This document shows positions 1-8,916 of a DNA stretch of 64,000 nt, one piece after another; the stretch's first letter is position 1; every line of letters begins with the position of its first letter. The notes under the pieces were generated by a model. That model was not told the origin of the DNA and did no database searches. It worked only from the letters and a program-made list of their open reading frames with translations. The position numbers and the translations under genes were made by a program. The DNA lies in the NCBI GenBank assembly GCA_023389155.1, contig JAEWEV010000013.1:62001-126000 (forward strand), read 5' to 3'. The DNA is from Pseudomonadota bacterium (lineage in GTDB: Bacteria; Pseudomonadota; Gammaproteobacteria; Burkholderiales; Burkholderiaceae_B).

Positions 1-2
1 TA

Positions 3-488
3 GAGGAAATCGGCGAGAGCTGCAATATTACCGCCTGCAGCGGTAATGAGGTGCTTTATCTTGACCGTGTTGAAACGGTGGCACCTTTGCGATTCTACCT
101 GCATCCTGGCTCGCGCGTACCTTTGCATTGTTCTGCCAGCGGCAAACTGTTTCTGGCACAGATGTCACTGTCGCAGTGCCGGCGCCTGCTGGAAGCGGCA
201 CCACTGGAACAGTATACCCCGAATACCCTGACCCGTTATGACCTCATAGAAAAGGAAATTGATCAGGTTCGGCGCCAGGGCTATGCGATGGATAACGAAG
301 AGTTTCTGCCCGGACTGATTTGTATCGCAGTACTGGTGCCGGGAGAAAACGGCAAATCGAATATGGGTATTGCGGCGCAGTCACCCATCATGCGTATCAC
401 CCGGGAAAAAGCCCTGGAGTTCCTGCCTGTGCTGCGTCGCGCTGCAGATTCGCTGGCCGAAATTGAAAAGGCCAACGCCGCATCCTAA
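3..488 (+). CDS. IclR family transcriptional regulator, C-terminal part (5' end outside window)
   Basis: The frame is open from the left edge of the window, so the start and the N-terminal helix-turn-helix are missing. The visible 161 residues are the IclR effector-binding domain: 'GESCNIT' and 'VLYLDRVE' near the beginning, then 'VPLHCSASGKLFLAQM', and 'DNEEFLPGLICIAVLV' in the second half. The same landmarks occur in the complete IclR protein at 10061-10903, which supports the family call. The gene stops 53 bp before cobS on the same strand, so cotranscription is possible. The effector and targets cannot be told from the sequence. Confidence 0.9.
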   Translation, partial: EEIGESCNITACSGNEVLYLDRVETVAPLRFYLHPGSRVPLHCSASGKLFLAQMSLSQCRRLLEAAPLEQYTPNTLTRYDLIEKEIDQVRRQGYAMDNEEFLPGLICIAVLVPGENGKSNMGIAAQSPIMRITREKALEFLPVLRRAADSLAEIEKANAAS

Positions 489-541
489 CTGGTTTACCTG
501 CAGTGGTTCGCCACTGCAATTGGCAATGGAGACAGACCCCA

Positions 542-1522
542 ATGAGCAGCAGGCAAGATTCAGAACGCCCTGTCCGGCAGATTTCGGTCAGGGACGTATT
601 CGGCCTTGATTCCGACATGACCGTGCCGGCGTTTTGCGAGGCGACAGAACATGTGCCGGAAATCGATACGGCCTATCATTTCAATCATGATGTCACACTT
701 GCCATCCTTGCCGGTTTTGTTCAGAACCGGCGCGTGCTGATCCAGGGTCTGCACGGGACAGGCAAGTCCACGCATATTGAACAGGTTGCAGCCAGGCTCA
801 ACTGGCCGTGCGTGCGGATCAATCTGGATGGCCACATCAGTCGACTGGATCTGGTTGGCAAGGATACGATCGTCTTACGTGAAGGTCGGCAGGTAACCGC
901 ATTTCAGGAAGGTATCCTGCCATGGGCGCTGCAGCAGCCCATGGCACTCATTTTTGATGAATACGATGCCGGTCGTCCCGATGTGATGTTTGTGATTCAA
1001 CGCATCCTGGAACGTAACGGACACTTTATGCTGCTGGATCAAAACCGCAGCATTGCGCCTCATCCTGATTTTCGTCTGTTTGCAACGGCCAATACGCTTG
1101 GCCTGGGTAACCTGAACGGCCTGTATCATGGCACGCAATCGCTGAACCACGCGCAGCTGGATCGCTGGAATATCGTTGCTGCGCTCAATTACCTGCAGCC
1201 AGAAGACGAAGTACAGATTACGGCAGCACGGGTTCCGCAGATGGACAATGAGCGGGGACGGCAGACGATCCGCAAGATGGTCGATCTGGCAAACCTGACG
1301 CGCAAGGGGTTTGAAGCAGGCGATATTTCAGTGCTCATGTCGCCCAGAACGGTAATTACCTGGGCCGAGAACCGGCAGATCTTCGGCGATACCGGCCTGG
1401 CATTTCGGCTGTCATTTCTGAACAAATGTGATGATGCAGAAAAGGAATTGATTGCCGAGTATTACCAACGCTGTTTTGAAGAGGAACTGCCCGAGGCTTT
1501 TGCGGGCACCATGCTCACGTGA
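542..1522 (+). CDS. cobS: CobS-like AAA+ ATPase, aerobic cobaltochelatase subunit
   Basis: This is the AAA+ motor of the three-subunit (CobN-CobS-CobT) chelatase that inserts cobalt into hydrogenobyrinate a,c-diamide in aerobic cobalamin synthesis. The 326-residue protein has a Walker A at about 69-77 (GLHGTGKST), a Walker B at about 135-140 (ALIFDE) and a sensor segment FATANTLGLG. The ATG at 542 is preferred over the upstream in-frame GTG at 503 because GGAG lies about 11 nt before it and the upstream residues look non-coding. The stop overlaps the GTG start of cobT, so the two are translationally coupled. No cobN is adjacent; the CobN-like protein at 50947 is predicted to face the periplasm and is an unlikely partner. 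Confidence 0.9.
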   Translation: MSSRQDSERPVRQISVRDVFGLDSDMTVPAFCEATEHVPEIDTAYHFNHDVTLAILAGFVQNRRVLIQGLHGTGKSTHIEQVAARLNWPCVRINLDGHISRLDLVGKDTIVLREGRQVTAFQEGILPWALQQPMALIFDEYDAGRPDVMFVIQRILERNGHFMLLDQNRSIAPHPDFRLFATANTLGLGNLNGLYHGTQSLNHAQLDRWNIVAALNYLQPEDEVQITAARVPQMDNERGRQTIRKMVDLANLTRKGFEAGDISVLMSPRTVITWAENRQIFGDTGLAFRLSFLNKCDDAEKELIAEYYQRCFEEELPEAFAGTMLT

Positions 1523-3228
1523 ACGATATTGCGCACAGCATATTTCAGCAACACACTGACGAACTGTGCGGCGCCTCGCTGCGCGCCATTTCCGGTCGAA
1601 CCAATGCGCATTTCCGGCGAGGCAGGCTGTATCTGGACGATACGCTGGTACCGGTACTGGCGCCTCACTTGCGTCTGGATGACAACAATCACTCGTTCCG
1701 CGATTTCAGGGCCGTAGCCGATGGGCTGGCATTGCGCGCCATGGCCTGCGACAGGCACGTTTACCAAGCTCATTGTCCGTCAGAAGAGACGGCACGATTA
1801 CTTTATGATTTCTTCGAACAGGTGCGGCTGGAAGCGACCGCTGCGAGAGAGTGGCCAGGGGTGCGTGCCAATGTGCAGGCACGGTTTCGCGCCTGGGCAG
1901 ATGCCTTTGAGCATTCCGAGCTGATCGAGACCAGTCTTGGGATTCTGCTCTTTACCGTCATGCTCACCGTCTGGTCGCGGGTTACGGGCTGGGTGTTGAG
2001 TGAAGCGCAGCAGGATCTGCTGGAAGCCACACGTGCCGGTATGGCAAGTGAAATCGGTGCCGAGCTGCACGCCCTGCGCCGGCTGCGTGAAGATCAGGCG
2101 GCCTATGCGATACAGGCGGCGCAACTGGCGACGAAAATCAGCAGCAATATTGCAAACGAAATGGCGCTCGACAGGCGCGACAAAGAAGGGGATAAGGACA
2201 AGCGCGCCCTGTTTTCGCTGTTGTTGACACCGCAGGCTCAGGAGGAAGAGGGCTTCGAGGTCGCCCCAAGCGGACGCAGTCGCGTATTCGACAAGCATCA
2301 ATCCGGTTATCGGGTGTTTACGCGCCGTTATGACCGTGTGGAATCGGCGGCCTCGCGAGTCAGACAGGCTGAACTGAAGCAGTTTCGCCAGCAGATGGAT
2401 CAGGACCGCACTTCCCTGTCGCTGGGGGTCACACGCCTGGCCCGCGTATTTCGCCGGATATTTCGTATTCCCCAGAACGATGGCTGGGTCTTCGGCCAGG
2501 AAGAGGGCATTCTTGATGGGCGAACGCTCAGCCAGCTGGTCGCCAGTCCGTCCGAAACACGCATATTTCGCCAGGACCAGGTGGTCGACCGGATTGATCA
2601 GGCGGTTACGATTCTGGTGGATTGTTCGGGGTCCATGCGTACCCACGCGCGCCGCCTGTCGGTGTTGCTCGATACTCTGTTGCGCGCCCTGGGAATGGCC
2701 GGGGTACGCACCGAGTTGCTGGGCTTTACTACCGGCGCCTGGAATGGCGGGCGAGCTATGAAAGACTGGCAACGCCAGGGCAAACCTGAGCATCCGGGCA
2801 GATTGAACGAATTATGTCATCTGTTATTTAAAGAGGCAGACACCAGCTGGTCGCGAGCGCGACTGGATATTGCAGCATTGCTCAAGAATGATCTGTATCG
2901 CGAAGGTGTTGACGGCGAGGCGGTGTTGTGGGCCTCGCAAAGACTTCTTGAACAGTCGGCCAATCGCCGCAGCCTGATGGTGGTCTCGGATGGATGTCCC
3001 ATGGACAGCGCGACGCAACATGTCAACGACGATTATTATCTTGCCAGCCATCTGCAGCAGGTCGTGCGGCAGACGGTGGGGCAGGGCATTGACGTGGTCG
3101 GACTGGGTGTGGGGCTGGATCTTGGCGCTTATTACCCGCGCAGCCTGGCGGTGGATTTGCAACAGGCCCTGACGCCCGCCGTATTTTACGATATTGCCCG
3201 TTTACTGGCTGGCGGACACCGAAGATAA
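1519..3228 (+). CDS. cobT: CobT-like cobaltochelatase subunit with von Willebrand A domain
   Basis: CobT forms the hexameric ring partner of CobS and carries the metal-binding VWA domain of the cobaltochelatase. The protein has 569 residues. An N-terminal helical region is followed by a charged linker (RRDKEGDKDKR) and a C-terminal VWA domain whose MIDAS motif DCSGS begins at about residue 368; 'SDGCPMDS' and 'GIDVVGLGVG' follow. The GTG start overlaps the cobS stop (GTGA), a standard coupling arrangement. The 3' end overlaps the convergent pta gene by 27 bp. No cobalamin biosynthesis gene is nearby, so the pair may serve a cobN elsewhere in the genome. Confidence 0.9.
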   Translation: MNDIAHSIFQQHTDELCGASLRAISGRTNAHFRRGRLYLDDTLVPVLAPHLRLDDNNHSFRDFRAVADGLALRAMACDRHVYQAHCPSEETARLLYDFFEQVRLEATAAREWPGVRANVQARFRAWADAFEHSELIETSLGILLFTVMLTVWSRVTGWVLSEAQQDLLEATRAGMASEIGAELHALRRLREDQAAYAIQAAQLATKISSNIANEMALDRRDKEGDKDKRALFSLLLTPQAQEEEGFEVAPSGRSRVFDKHQSGYRVFTRRYDRVESAASRVRQAELKQFRQQMDQDRTSLSLGVTRLARVFRRIFRIPQNDGWVFGQEEGILDGRTLSQLVASPSETRIFRQDQVVDRIDQAVTILVDCSGSMRTHARRLSVLLDTLLRALGMAGVRTELLGFTTGAWNGGRAMKDWQRQGKPEHPGRLNELCHLLFKEADTSWSRARLDIAALLKNDLYREGVDGEAVLWASQRLLEQSANRRSLMVVSDGCPMDSATQHVNDDYYLASHLQQVVRQTVGQGIDVVGLGVGLDLGAYYPRSLAVDLQQALTPAVFYDIARLLAGGHRR

Positions 3229-4254
3229 TTCGTGCGTACCGGAAGCGCTGGCATGCTGCTGTTGCGCTTGTACGCAGGTGACGGCAATCACATTGTAAAT
3301 GTCATCGGCACTACAGCCGCGCGACAGATCGTTTGCCGGTTTGTTCAGACCCTGCAGCAACGGCCCCACGGCGATGGCGCCGCCCAGCCGTTCGGCAAGC
3401 TTGTAGCCGATATTGCCGGCATTGAGGTCCGGGAAAATTAGCACGTTCGCCTGTCCATGAATCTGTGAATCAGCCAGCTTGCGTGATGCGATGGCAGGAA
3501 TGATGGCAGCATCCAGCTGGATTTCTCCATCAATCAGCAGTTCGGGCTCGGCCTGACGGACCAGTTGTGTGGCTTGCTGCACCTTGGTTACGTTGACATG
3601 CTCTGCACTGCCCAAGGTAGAAAAAGACAGCATGGCGATGCGGGGAGACTCACCGAGCAGGGCCTGCGCACTTTTGGCAGAATCAAGCGCAATGCGGGAC
3701 AGCTGCTGCGCATCCGGGTCAATGACCAATCCGCAATCGGAAAAAATCATGCCACCCTTGGTCGGGTGATGCTCGTGTTCGAAGATCATTAAAAAGAAGC
3801 TGGAGACGATGCTTCCGGGCGAGGACTTGGCTCCGACAATCTGCAGCGCGCTGCGAACCACGTCTGCCGTGGTGTGCACGGCACCGGCCACGGAACCATC
3901 CGCATCGCCCCGCTGAAGCATGACACTGGCAAAGCATAGCGGTTGCATCACCGCCTGCGTGGCCTGTTCAAGTGTCATGCCTTTTTTCTGTCTGAGCTGA
4001 TGCAGTTGCTGCGCATAGGCTTGGCGAGCTTCGCTGGTAGCCGGATCGATGATAGTTAGGCCGGATAGGTCCAGACCATGCTCGCGGGCAACGCCGCAGG
4101 CCTGCTCCGGACTGCCAACCATCATGACATGTGCAATAGCATCACGCTGGGCCCGTAAAGCAGCTTCGAGCACGCGCGGATCCTGTGCTTCGCACAGGAC
4201 GATGCGTTTCGGCTCTGACCTGGCCTTTTCGATAATGTGTTGCAACACGCCCAT
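3202..4254 (-). CDS. pta: Phosphate acetyltransferase
   Basis: Pta exchanges phosphate and CoA on acetyl groups (acetyl phosphate + CoA to acetyl-CoA + Pi). The 350-residue protein is the single-domain form, with 'VLCEAQDPRVLEAA' near the start, 'GDADGSVAGAVHTTADVVR' and 'IFPDLNAGNIGYKLAERL' typical of the PTA/PTB fold. The ATG at 4254 has GGAG 7 nt upstream; an in-frame GTG at 4269 lies before that Shine-Dalgarno sequence and is less likely. It follows xsc by 27 bp on the same strand, which is the classic arrangement in sulfonate degraders, where Pta converts the acetyl phosphate released by Xsc. A short serine-rich C-terminal tail (SGTHELSSVSASQ) runs into the 3' end of cobT. Confidence 0.95.
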   Translation of the reverse strand: MGVLQHIIEKARSEPKRIVLCEAQDPRVLEAALRAQRDAIAHVMMVGSPEQACGVAREHGLDLSGLTIIDPATSEARQAYAQQLHQLRQKKGMTLEQATQAVMQPLCFASVMLQRGDADGSVAGAVHTTADVVRSALQIVGAKSSPGSIVSSFFLMIFEHEHHPTKGGMIFSDCGLVIDPDAQQLSRIALDSAKSAQALLGESPRIAMLSFSTLGSAEHVNVTKVQQATQLVRQAEPELLIDGEIQLDAAIIPAIASRKLADSQIHGQANVLIFPDLNAGNIGYKLAERLGGAIAVGPLLQGLNKPANDLSRGCSADDIYNVIAVTCVQAQQQHASASGTHELSSVSASQ

Positions 4255-4281
4255 GATCTTCTCCTGCACCAGCGCCGTCGA

Positions 4282-6081
4282 TTAAACGTAGTCTTTGTAC
4301 TTATCCAGGAACCTTACGGGTTTGGACAGTGCATCGCGACGGAACGGATCACCCAGCTCACGGGTACACATGATTTCAATCACGCAGGTTTTGCCTTCGT
4401 TCATCTGCATGTCTACCGCTTTTTTCAGGGTGGGGCCTACGTCTTCGAGTTTGTCGACGACGAAGCCGGTTGCGCCCATGGCTTCAGCAATACCGGCAAA
4501 GCTCTGGTTATCCAGTTCTCCTGCAACAAAGCGTCGGTTATAGAAATCCACCTGGTTTTTCTTCTCGGCGCCCCACTGACGGTTGTGGAAGACAACGGCT
4601 GTCACAGGAATGTCGTGGCGTACGCAGGTCATGATTTCTACCATGCTCATCCCCCAGGCGCCGTCACCGGCGTAGGCAATGGCAGGACGATCAGGAGCTG
4701 CAACCTTGGCGCCGATAATGGTAGGCAATGCATAGCCGCAGTTGCCAAAGCTCATGGGCGCAAAGAAACTGCGAGGCTTTTCGAAACGCAGATAACTGTT
4801 GGCGACCGAATTGATGTTGCCGATATCGGTCGATACCATGACGTTTTCCGGCATGGCTTTTTCCAGTTCGCGCAGCACTTGGCGGGGGTGCAGATATTTG
4901 CCACCCTCTTTCTTGGCCTCTTCGATCATATCCAGGCTGTAAGCGTCTTTCTCGTGCGTCCACTCGTCCAGTTCTTTTTCCCACGCTGCTTTTTCATCTG
5001 CAATGGTTTTTGCGCGCGCTTCCTTACTGGCATCGCAGGCTAGCTCTTTATCCTGCAAACGGTTCAGCAATGCAACGGCAGCGGCCTTAGCATCGCCGCA
5101 AATGCCAACTGAAATTTTCTTGACCAGACCAAGCATTTTGTTGTCGGCATCGATCTGAATGATTTTGGCTTCCTTGGGCCAGTAGTCCATGCCGTGCTGC
5201 GGCAGGGTACCAAAAGGACCAAGACGTGAACCCAGCGCCACCACGACATCGGCCTGCGCAATGAGTTTCATGGCTGCCTTCGATCCCTGATAACCCAGTG
5301 GGCCGGCCCACAATGGGTGGCTGGCGGGGAACGAGTCGTTGTGCAGATAGCTGTTGACAACAGATGCGCCCAGTCTTTCGGCGAGCGCCTTGCATTCTTC
5401 GACGGCATCTGCCATGACGACACCGCCGCCCGACAGAATGACGGGAAACTTTGCGGTTGCCAGAAGTTCGGCAGCTTCATTCAGGCTATTTTCGCCACCC
5501 GCTCCACGATCCAGGCGCTGGGGTTTCGGAATTTCAGTTTCGATCTCTCCGTAGAAATAATCGCGCGGGATATTCAGCTGGGTCGGACCAATTTCGGAAA
5601 GCGCACGGTCAAAGCAGCGGGCAGTGTATTCGGCCATCCGTTTCGGATTGTTCACATGGCCCTGGTATTTGGTGAATTCCTGGAACATGGGCAGCTGATT
5701 GGCTTCCTGGAAGCCGCCCAGTCCCATACCCATGGTGCCGGTTTCAGGTGTGATCATGACCACCGGAGAATGCGCCCAGTATGCGGCGGCGATGGCTGTT
5801 ACGCAGTTACTGATGCCCGGGCCGTTCTGGCCGATGACCACGCCATGACGGCCGCTGACACGGGCGTAGCCGTCTGCCATATGGGCGCCGCCCTGTTCGT
5901 GTACCACGGGAATAAGGCGAATGCCGGCAGGGGCAAAAATATCCATGGCATCCATAAAGGCAGAACCCATGATCCCGAAAATATTGGTCACGCCATTGGC
6001 GACCATGGTTTCGACAAATGCCTCTGATGGTGTCATTTTCTGGACGCCGGAAACGGCCTGTTGCTGTGTTGACGTGTTCAT
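4282..6081 (-). CDS. xsc: Sulfoacetaldehyde acetyltransferase
   Basis: Xsc is a thiamine-diphosphate enzyme that cleaves sulfoacetaldehyde with phosphate into sulfite and acetyl phosphate, the key desulfonation step for taurine and related C2 sulfonates. The 599-residue protein has the three-domain TPP layout: N-terminal PYR domain with the conserved Glu in 'VVHEQGGAHMADGYARV', a central domain, and the PP domain with 'GDGAWGMSMVEIMTCVRHDIPVTAVVFHNRQWG' (GDG...N diphosphate motif; broken here by position only). 'FGNCGYALPTIIGAK' and 'RDALSKPVRFLDKYKDYV' are characteristic. GAGGATACG precedes the ATG. It is first in an xsc-pta operon; no taurine dehydrogenase or taurine transporter is in the window, so the upstream sulfonate is unknown. 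Confidence 0.93.
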   Translation of the reverse strand: MNTSTQQQAVSGVQKMTPSEAFVETMVANGVTNIFGIMGSAFMDAMDIFAPAGIRLIPVVHEQGGAHMADGYARVSGRHGVVIGQNGPGISNCVTAIAAAYWAHSPVVMITPETGTMGMGLGGFQEANQLPMFQEFTKYQGHVNNPKRMAEYTARCFDRALSEIGPTQLNIPRDYFYGEIETEIPKPQRLDRGAGGENSLNEAAELLATAKFPVILSGGGVVMADAVEECKALAERLGASVVNSYLHNDSFPASHPLWAGPLGYQGSKAAMKLIAQADVVVALGSRLGPFGTLPQHGMDYWPKEAKIIQIDADNKMLGLVKKISVGICGDAKAAAVALLNRLQDKELACDASKEARAKTIADEKAAWEKELDEWTHEKDAYSLDMIEEAKKEGGKYLHPRQVLRELEKAMPENVMVSTDIGNINSVANSYLRFEKPRSFFAPMSFGNCGYALPTIIGAKVAAPDRPAIAYAGDGAWGMSMVEIMTCVRHDIPVTAVVFHNRQWGAEKKNQVDFYNRRFVAGELDNQSFAGIAEAMGATGFVVDKLEDVGPTLKKAVDMQMNEGKTCVIEIMCTRELGDPFRRDALSKPVRFLDKYKDYV

Positions 6082-6112
6082 GATTGACGTATCCTCACTT
6101 TGTTCGTGTAAA

Positions 6113-6151
6113 TATTAATATTCGGTATGAAAAATTCCGATTTTTATTAAT
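6113..6151. promoter_or_regulatory. AT-rich inverted repeat in xsc/amidohydrolase divergent promoter region
   Basis: TATTAATATTCGG on one side faces CCGATTTTTATTAAT on the other, giving arms that match at ATTAAT and CGG around an 11-nt centre. It lies 32 to 70 bp upstream of the xsc start. It could be a regulator operator for xsc; the binder is not identifiable. Confidence 0.4.
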
Positions 6152-6194
6152 GATAAGTGCGAATCTGGGGTTTGGTCAACAAAAATATTAAAAA

Positions 6195-6213
6195 ACGAGA
6201 TAAATAATCTCGT
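6195..6213. promoter_or_regulatory. Inverted repeat ACGAGAT-N5-ATCTCGT between xsc and the amidohydrolase
   Basis: A perfect 7-bp inverted repeat with a 5-nt AT spacer lies 62-80 bp upstream of the amidohydrolase ATG and 114-132 bp upstream of xsc. The surrounding sequence is strongly AT-rich, as expected of a promoter region. I read it as a candidate operator; no specific regulator can be assigned. Confidence 0.45.
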
Positions 6214-6274
6214 AATATAGAATTTTAATCGGCAGCTATAGTAATATGAGCGTCATCCTGGAGGAGGAAATACC

Positions 6275-7954
6275 ATGGGCCACCCAACAACGGACAAAAC
6301 GGAAATACGTATCTACCGTGCACGCAGCATCATTACCATGAACCCCGCCAGGCCGCGGGCCACGCATGTCGCCGTAAGAGATGGACGCATCCTGGGAACG
6401 GGCGACCTGGCATCCCTGCAGGGCTGGGGCGAAGCCATTGTCGACGATCGCTTTGCAGACAAAATCCTCATGCCCGGCCTGATTGAAGGACATAGTCATC
6501 TGCTTGAAGGGGGCATGTGGAGTTTTGTTTACGTGGGTTTTTACGACCGGCGCGGACCCGATGGACGCTTATGGACCGGCCTGAAATCACTGGACGAAGT
6601 GGTCTCACGGCTGCAGCAGGCTGAACAGGCGATGACCGACAAGACGCAGACCCTGTGCGCCTGGGGGTTTGATCCGATCTATTTTCAGGGCCAGCGCTTT
6701 ACGACCGAGCATCTGGATCAGGTATCGACCACGCGGCCTGTCGTGGTGCTGCATGCCAGCGTGCATCTTATGAACGTGAATACGGCTATGCTGGAGATGG
6801 CGGGCATCAGTGCTGGTATGGGTGTAGATGGCGTGGATACGGACTCGGCAGGGCGGCTGACCGGCCAGTTGCAGGAGTTTGCCGCCATGTATCTGGTATT
6901 CAGAAAGATCGGGAATGTGTATTTCGACGAAGGCCAGACCGAGAAGGGTATCTGGAATTTTGCCCGCGTTGCTCAGCTGGCCGGCGTGACGACGGCGACT
7001 GATCTGGTCAATGATCTGAGTCCCGAGACGCTGGCCAGTCTGGAAGCCACAACCGGCAGCGGTTCATACCCGCTGCGCCTGGTTCCGGCCTATTCGCCCT
7101 TGCGTGATCCGGAAGGGCAGGGACTGGACCGGGTTTTGCCCAGCATCTCACGCAATACGGGCAAGCTGCGTTTCGGTATTGTGAAGCTGATCGTGGACGG
7201 ATCGATTCAGGGCTTCACCGCCAGGTTGCGCTGGCCCCATTATTATCGGCCACCGGCAGATGCACAGGAAAATGGCATCTGGGTGATTCCTCCACAGCAG
7301 TTGCGGGAGCTGATCCAGACCTACCATGATGCGGGCCTGACCGTCCATATCCACACCAACGGCGACGAAGCGACGGATGTGGCGCTGGATGCGCTGGAAG
7401 CCGTTCTTGCCGCCAGTCCGCGGCGCGACCATCGGCATACGCTGCAGCACTGTCAAATGGCGAGTACCGCGCAGTTTCGCCGCATGGCCAGCCTGGGCGT
7501 ATGCGCCAATCTGTTTGCCAATCATCTTTACTACTGGGGCGATGCGCATTACGAAATGACGATGGGGCCGGAGCGTGCCGAAAGAATGAATGCTGCGGCC
7601 ACCGCGCTGGCGGCTGGTGTGCCGATTTCCCTGCATTCGGACGCGCCTGTCACCCCCATTGCGCCGCTCTTTACCGCCTGGTGCGCCGTCAACAGAATGA
7701 CGGCCTCAGGTCGGGTGCTGGGACAGGAGAACCGGATCTCCGTGCAAGAGGCATTGCATGCCATGACGCTGGGCGCGGCCTATACGCTAAAACTGGACGA
7801 CCAGATTGGCAGCATCGAAACGGGCAAACAGGCCGATTTTGCCATTCTGGAGGAGGATCCGTTTGAAGTTGATCCGCTGCGGCTTAAGGACATTCGTGTC
7901 TGGGGTACTGTCCTTGGCGGCACGGTCTTTCCCTGCCCACAGACGGACTCATGA
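6275..7954 (+). CDS. Amidohydrolase 3 family (YtcJ-like) metal-dependent hydrolase
   Basis: The 559-residue protein matches the amidohydrolase superfamily, YtcJ/Amidohydro_3 branch. N-terminal beta-sandwich strands ('THVAVRDGRILGTGD') lead into 'LMPGLIEGHSHLLEGG', where HSH supplies the first metal ligands; further ligands appear as 'VHIHTNGDEATD', 'HTLQHCQMAS' and the catalytic aspartate of 'SLHSDAPVTPIAP'. The C-terminal 'IGSIETGKQADFAILEEDPF' is the usual closing segment. AGGAGGA sits just upstream of the ATG. The substrate is unknown (amide, carbamate or cyclic imide are typical). The stop overlaps the start of a COG0523 GTPase, hinting that metal supply to this enzyme is assisted by that protein. 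Confidence 0.85.
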   Translation: MGHPTTDKTEIRIYRARSIITMNPARPRATHVAVRDGRILGTGDLASLQGWGEAIVDDRFADKILMPGLIEGHSHLLEGGMWSFVYVGFYDRRGPDGRLWTGLKSLDEVVSRLQQAEQAMTDKTQTLCAWGFDPIYFQGQRFTTEHLDQVSTTRPVVVLHASVHLMNVNTAMLEMAGISAGMGVDGVDTDSAGRLTGQLQEFAAMYLVFRKIGNVYFDEGQTEKGIWNFARVAQLAGVTTATDLVNDLSPETLASLEATTGSGSYPLRLVPAYSPLRDPEGQGLDRVLPSISRNTGKLRFGIVKLIVDGSIQGFTARLRWPHYYRPPADAQENGIWVIPPQQLRELIQTYHDAGLTVHIHTNGDEATDVALDALEAVLAASPRRDHRHTLQHCQMASTAQFRRMASLGVCANLFANHLYYWGDAHYEMTMGPERAERMNAAATALAAGVPISLHSDAPVTPIAPLFTAWCAVNRMTASGRVLGQENRISVQEALHAMTLGAAYTLKLDDQIGSIETGKQADFAILEEDPFEVDPLRLKDIRVWGTVLGGTVFPCPQTDS

Positions 7955-8916
7955 GCCAGGCCATTGCGCTGACGGTGCTGGGCGGTTTCCTTGGGGCAGG
8001 CAAAACCACAGTGCTCAACCACCTTCTGCGGGCCCCTCATGGGCTGCGCCTGATGGTTCTGGTCAACGACTTTGGCGCAGTCAATATCGATGCGAGCCTG
8101 ATCGAGTCGGTCAGTGGCGACGGCGTGATCTCCATGCGCAATGGTTGCGTATGCTGCTCAATGGGGGGAGAGCTCATGAATGTACTAATGACAATTGAAA
8201 AGCAGGCGGCGCGACTGGATGGATTGATCATTGAAGGCAGCGGCGTCAGCGACCCCCGAAAGATTGCGCAGATCGGCATGCTGGGAGAGGGCTTTGCCTT
8301 GCGATCCGTTATCACGGTCGTGGATGCATCGACGGTGCTCGACCAGCGGGATGATCCCTATGTGGGCGACATGGTGAAAACGCAGATCGCAGGTGCCCAT
8401 CTGATTCTGCTTAACAAGACAGACAGGGTAGACAGCGGGCAACGCCAGCAGGTACTGGACTGGCTCAGGGATATTGCGGGCAATGTGCCCATCTTTACCG
8501 GCAGTCATGGTGGTTTTGACTGGGAGGTGTTGCTTGCGCCCGCACTCGCATCTTTACCAACGGGGACCGTGCCATCAGCGAAAATGGGCAATGCCGGATT
8601 GTTTGCTGCGGGTGGAACGGGTGCCGCATCGCGGCAGATATTTCATTCGTATTGTTTTGAAACCGAGCATGCCTTTGACGAAGCTGCACTGTATCGGCTG
8701 TTTTCCGGTATATCCAAAACCGTATTGCGCGCCAAGGGGATCGTTCTGATCGGACCGGAGAAAACCGTTGCTGTTCTTCAATACGTACGCGGTCAGCCGC
8801 TGGCGCTGCAGTCTTCATCGCAATTGGTATCGACGAGCGCAGTTGTGTTCATTGGCACCCCGGAATTCTCCGAAACTGAGCTGGCGGAACCGCTGGCTGA
8901 CGCGCTGCTGAGTTAA
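7951..8916 (+). CDS. COG0523 (CobW/YjiA/ZNG-like) GTPase, putative metallochaperone
   Basis: The 321-residue protein has the G3E GTPase signature: Walker A GGFLGAGKTT at residues 11-20, the metal-binding CxCC motif at 66-69 (GCVCCSMGG), 'GLIIEGSGVSDP' and the guanine-recognition NKTD motif, followed by a CobW C-terminal domain. Members of this family deliver zinc, cobalt or other metals to client enzymes. Its ATG overlaps the stop of the amidohydrolase (ATGA), so the two are coupled and the amidohydrolase is the natural client candidate. No Zur-like site precedes the pair. The C-terminus is not histidine-rich, unlike many zinc-responsive members. It could instead act in nitrile hydratase-type or cobalt metabolism; I see no support for that here. 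Confidence 0.88.
   Translation: MSQAIALTVLGGFLGAGKTTVLNHLLRAPHGLRLMVLVNDFGAVNIDASLIESVSGDGVISMRNGCVCCSMGGELMNVLMTIEKQAARLDGLIIEGSGVSDPRKIAQIGMLGEGFALRSVITVVDASTVLDQRDDPYVGDMVKTQIAGAHLILLNKTDRVDSGQRQQVLDWLRDIAGNVPIFTGSHGGFDWEVLLAPALASLPTGTVPSAKMGNAGLFAAGGTGAASRQIFHSYCFETEHAFDEAALYRLFSGISKTVLRAKGIVLIGPEKTVAVLQYVRGQPLALQSSSQLVSTSAVVFIGTPEFSETELAEPLADALLS

Noticed and set aside
1798..2793. Long minus-strand frame (331 codons) opposite cobT
   Set aside because: It lies wholly inside a clear CobT coding sequence, lacks any family pattern and reads as the mirror of biased codons.
542..3228. CobS/CobT as ATPase partners of the CobN-like protein at 50947
   Set aside because: The predicted periplasmic location of the CobN-like body and its own ExbB/DUF2149 partners make a cytosolic ATPase partner unlikely.
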